A stretch of DNA of 8,529 nucleotides from JBFJVD01 sp041624375 (GTDB taxonomy: Bacteria > Chloroflexota > Anaerolineae > Anaerolineales > E44-bin32), in the NCBI GenBank assembly GCA_041624375.1, contig JBFJVD010000128.1, forward strand, positions 1 through 8,529, written 5' to 3'. The notes beneath the pieces were generated by a model. The model did not search any database, had not been told where the DNA came from, and saw only the letters and a list, made by a program, of their open reading frames with translations. Of this stretch, positions 6,964 through 8,529 are shown in pieces; within the stretch, counting starts at the first letter, position 1, and each line of letters opens with the position of its first letter. A program made the translations under genes and the position numbers.

Positions 6964-6990
6964 GACTAGCATGGTTTCCATGCTTGTCAA
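6963..6990 (-). promoter_or_regulatory. Promoter of paaX (and probably the bzd operon)
   Basis: On the minus strand TTGACA (6990-6985) is followed by a 16-bp spacer ending TGC and TAGTCT as an extended -10 (6968-6963). Transcription should start near 6956, giving a leader of about 30 bases. The layout matches the two other promoters in the window base for base in spacing. Confidence 0.65.
6964..6988. promoter_or_regulatory. Palindrome filling the paaX -35/-10 spacer
   Basis: AGCATGG (6968-6974), TTT, CCATGCT (6978-6984) is a perfect 7-bp dyad. It extends, after one mismatched pair, by GAC on the left (6964-6966) and GTC on the right (6986-6988). It sits between the -35 and -10 hexamers, where a bound dimer would block polymerase. 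It does not resemble the CGCAC half-sites, so it may be a site for a second regulator. Confidence 0.5.
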
Positions 6991-7086
6991 GATTGTGTCA
7001 GATATCACATATAGGTCGTTGAGGGGTCCGCCCCACTCGAGCAGCGAGCTGGCCCCGGCCGTGCGGGGAGGTCGGAACGGACGAGC

Positions 7087-7108
7087 GGCGCAGGGCTGCA
7101 GCTGCGCC
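7087..7108 (-). terminator. GC hairpin directly after the acyl-CoA dehydrogenase stop
   Basis: GGCGCAG (7087-7093) and CTGCGCC (7102-7108) form a 7-bp stem around an 8-base loop that contains CTGCAG. On the minus strand it starts immediately after the TAG stop (7111-7109). No T-tract follows. A 3'-end or weak terminator role is likely, separating this gene from the paaX promoter. Confidence 0.45.
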
Positions 7109-8269
7109 CTAGACAGGCAGGCGCTGCGCCAGGTGCCGGCCGATCACCAGCCGCTGGATTTGCGAGGTGCCTTCGTAAATCTGCATAATCTTGGCGTCGC
7201 GCATCCACTTCTCGACCGGGTACTCGCGCATGAACCCGTAGCCCCCGAGCACCTGCACCGCATCGGTCGTGATGCGCATGGCGGCATCCGCGGCAAACGC
7301 CTTCGCCATGCTGGCCTCCTTGGTGCACGGCAGGCCCTGGTCCGCCAGCCAGGCGGCTCGCCAGGTGAGCAGGCGGGCGGCGTCGAGGTTGATCGCCATC
7401 TCGCTGAGCATGAAGCTGACCGCCTGGAAGTGAGCGAGCGGCTTGCCGAATTGGGTGCGTTCCTGCGCGTAGTCCAGCGCGTACTCGAAGGCCGCCCGCC
7501 CCAGCCCGACGGCGCCGGCCGCGATGTGCGAGCGGGTGAGATCGAAGGTGCGCATGGCAATGCGAAAGCCCTCGCCCTCCTCGCCCAGGCGGTTGCCCAC
7601 CGGGATCTCCACCCCTTCAAAGACCAGGCTGGCGGTGTGCGAAGCGCGGATGCCGAGCTTCTTCTCCTTGGCGCCCGGGATCACGCCGGGCCGGTCGGCC
7701 TCGACGATGAAGGCGGTGATCGCCTCGCTGCCTCGTGAGATATCGACCGTGGCGAAGACGATGTACAGGTCGGCGATGCCGGCGTTGGTGATGAAGCACT
7801 TGTAGCCGTTGAGGATGTATTTGCTCCCCTGCCGGCGGGCCTGCGTGATGATGCCAGCGGCATCGGATCCCGCAGAGGGCTCCGTGAGGGCGAACGCCCC
7901 CAGGCGCACCTGCTCCGGGTCGCAGAACCGGGGCAGGAAGTTGAGCTTCTGCTCCTCGCTGCCGGCCAGCAGGATCGGGGTGGCGCACAGGCCGACTCCG
8001 CCGATGATGGTGGCCACACCGGCGCACCCCCAGAAGAGTTCCTCGTCGATCAGCGTCCGGGTCAGCGCGCTTTCCACGCCGCCGCCGCCGTAGGCCTCGG
8101 GGATCTGGAAGCTCAGCAGCCCCACCTTCTGGGCTTCCGCCAGCACGTCCCACGGCACCTCTTCCGATTCGTCGGCCCCCGCGGCGATGGGCCGGATCGC
8201 ATCGCGGGCGAAGCGCCGCGCCAGCGACCGCAACTCCTCCTGTTCATCGCTCAGCTGAAAATTGATCAT
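7109..8269 (-). CDS. Acyl-CoA dehydrogenase (MCAD-like)
   Basis: An FAD enzyme that makes a trans-2-enoyl-CoA from an acyl-CoA and passes electrons to ETF; 386 aa, the usual family length. Landmarks are FALTEPSAGSD (126-136, flavin and substrate contact), FITNAG, ERTQFGKPL (270-278), LGGYGFMREYPVEKWMRDAKI, and the catalytic base E366 in IYEGTSQIQR. The C-terminal half closely resembles human medium-chain dehydrogenase (TDAVQ, EYPVEK.MRDAKI.QIYEGTSQIQRL). The ATG at 8269 gives MINFQLSDEQ and follows GGAGG by 6 bases; an in-frame start at 8320 is upstream of that site and not favoured. Substrate is not readable from sequence. Because its promoter matches that of paaX, it may act in beta-oxidation-like steps after ring reduction and opening, or in catabolism of an aromatic side chain. 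Confidence 0.93.
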   Translation of the reverse strand: MINFQLSDEQEELRSLARRFARDAIRPIAAGADESEEVPWDVLAEAQKVGLLSFQIPEAYGGGGVESALTRTLIDEELFWGCAGVATIIGGVGLCATPILLAGSEEQKLNFLPRFCDPEQVRLGAFALTEPSAGSDAAGIITQARRQGSKYILNGYKCFITNAGIADLYIVFATVDISRGSEAITAFIVEADRPGVIPGAKEKKLGIRASHTASLVFEGVEIPVGNRLGEEGEGFRIAMRTFDLTRSHIAAGAVGLGRAAFEYALDYAQERTQFGKPLAHFQAVSFMLSEMAINLDAARLLTWRAAWLADQGLPCTKEASMAKAFAADAAMRITTDAVQVLGGYGFMREYPVEKWMRDAKIMQIYEGTSQIQRLVIGRHLAQRLPV

Positions 8270-8339
8270 GCCGCACCTCCCGGCACCCCGGATCCCTGCC
8301 GATCGGGCTGGAGTCCCCACCAGACGGCTTCAGGACGAC

Positions 8340-8384
8340 ATTATGTCGCACTCTTTTTCCGACAGACATGGATGTGCGATATAT
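8340..8384 (-). promoter_or_regulatory. Operator dyad at the acyl-CoA dehydrogenase promoter
   Basis: Arms ATTATGTCGCAC (8340-8351) and GTGCGATATAT (8374-8384) form an imperfect inverted repeat. The CGCA-to-TGCG spacing is 28 bp, identical to the paaX operator, and the promoter-proximal arm lies at the same distance from the -10. Likely bound by the same regulator. Confidence 0.7.
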
Positions 8385-8386
8385 GC

Positions 8387-8414
8387 ATGATAGCAGGTTC
8401 CGCGACGCTGTCAA
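8387..8414 (-). promoter_or_regulatory. Promoter of the acyl-CoA dehydrogenase
   Basis: On the minus strand TTGACA (8414-8409), a 16-bp spacer ending TGC, then TATCAT (8392-8387). Transcription should begin near 8380, leaving a leader of about 110 bases before the ATG at 8269. The near-consensus hexamers and shared layout with paaX make this a good call. Confidence 0.72.
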
Positions 8415-8419
8415 AGACC

Positions 8420-8434
8420 CCGGCTGCAAGCCGG
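8420..8434. repeat. Small palindrome between two divergent promoters
   Basis: CCGGCT (8420-8425), GCA, AGCCGG (8429-8434) is a perfect 6-bp dyad with a 3-base centre. It lies between the back-to-back -35 elements (8409-8414 and 8460-8465). It may be an activator site or chance; evidence is only symmetry and position. Confidence 0.3.
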
Positions 8435-8459
8435 CTCGATCCGCGTCTGTCCGTCCGTG

Positions 8460-8487
8460 TTGACTCGCTTCGAACCGGTGCTATACT
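8460..8487 (+). promoter_or_regulatory. Rightward promoter for a gene beyond the window
   Basis: On the plus strand TTGACT (8460-8465), a 16-bp spacer ending TGC, then TATACT (8482-8487). It diverges from the acyl-CoA dehydrogenase promoter. No start codon with a ribosome site is visible before the window ends, so the driven gene is not seen. Confidence 0.68.
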
Positions 8488-8490
8488 GAA

Positions 8491-8528
8491 CATATCGCAC
8501 TTTTTCGACGGCAAGGTGCGTAATTGTG
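8491..8528 (+). promoter_or_regulatory. Operator dyad at the rightward promoter (shorter spacing)
   Basis: CATATCGCAC (8491-8500) sits exactly 8 bp from the -10 to CGCAC, as in the other two promoters. An inverted GTGCG follows at 8516-8520, with weaker match beyond. CGCA-to-TGCG spacing is 21 bp, not 28. Confidence 0.55.
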
Positions 8529-8529
8529 A

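Noticed and set aside
6928..7008. 27-residue N-terminal extension of PaaX
   Set aside because: It would translate across the -10, -35 and operator, and the residues do not resemble the PaaX N-terminus, which begins close to the ATG at 6927.
8270..8320. Upstream in-frame start of the acyl-CoA dehydrogenase
   Set aside because: The GGAGG ribosome site lies just before the ATG at 8269, and MINFQLSDEQ is the usual type of N-terminus for the family.

Overview
The window is a stretch of high-GC bacterial DNA with almost all genes on the minus strand, so it reads biologically from right to left. It looks like part of an anaerobic aromatic-degradation locus. The core is a four-gene set encoding an ATP-dependent benzoyl-CoA reductase of the bzdNOPQ type, in the order N-O-P-Q. 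It has two dehydratase-like catalytic subunits and two BadF/BcrA-type ATPase subunits that keep both Fe-S cysteines. The host is probably an anaerobe or facultative anaerobe using aromatic acids, but the sequence alone does not place it in a phylum.

Layout along transcription, right to left. At 8270-8529 is a divergent control region with two back-to-back promoters: one drives the acyl-CoA dehydrogenase (8269-7109, minus), the other points right, out of the window. A GC hairpin abuts the dehydrogenase stop. At 6928-7108 is the promoter region of a PaaX-family repressor gene (6927-6052). The bzdN (5972-4797), bzdO (4766-3468), bzdP (3450-2632) and bzdQ (2635-1760) homologues follow with gaps or overlaps suggesting one operon with paaX. 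Next is a translationally coupled 103-aa unknown protein with a CxxC motif (1767-1456). A strong hairpin then overlaps that gene's stop codon. Last is a TrpB2-type tryptophan synthase beta chain (1313 to beyond base 1), whose final codons are cut off.

The most interesting signal is regulatory. Three promoters (paaX, acyl-CoA dehydrogenase, and the rightward one near 8460-8500) share one architecture: TTGAC(A/T), a 16-bp spacer ending in TGC, a TAnnnT -10, exactly 8 bp, then CGCAC. Each has an inverted copy of the half-site downstream, at 28 bp (two promoters) or 21 bp (the third). At paaX the dyad is a perfect 13-bp inverted repeat and its distal arm contains the start codon. The simplest model is a PaaX-type regulon: the repressor senses an aromatic or ring-opened acyl-CoA and controls itself, the reductase operon, a beta-oxidation-like dehydrogenase and an unseen gene to the right. 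This is inference from sequence pattern and gene context. The ligand, the binding protein and the exact reductase substrate are not shown by the sequence.
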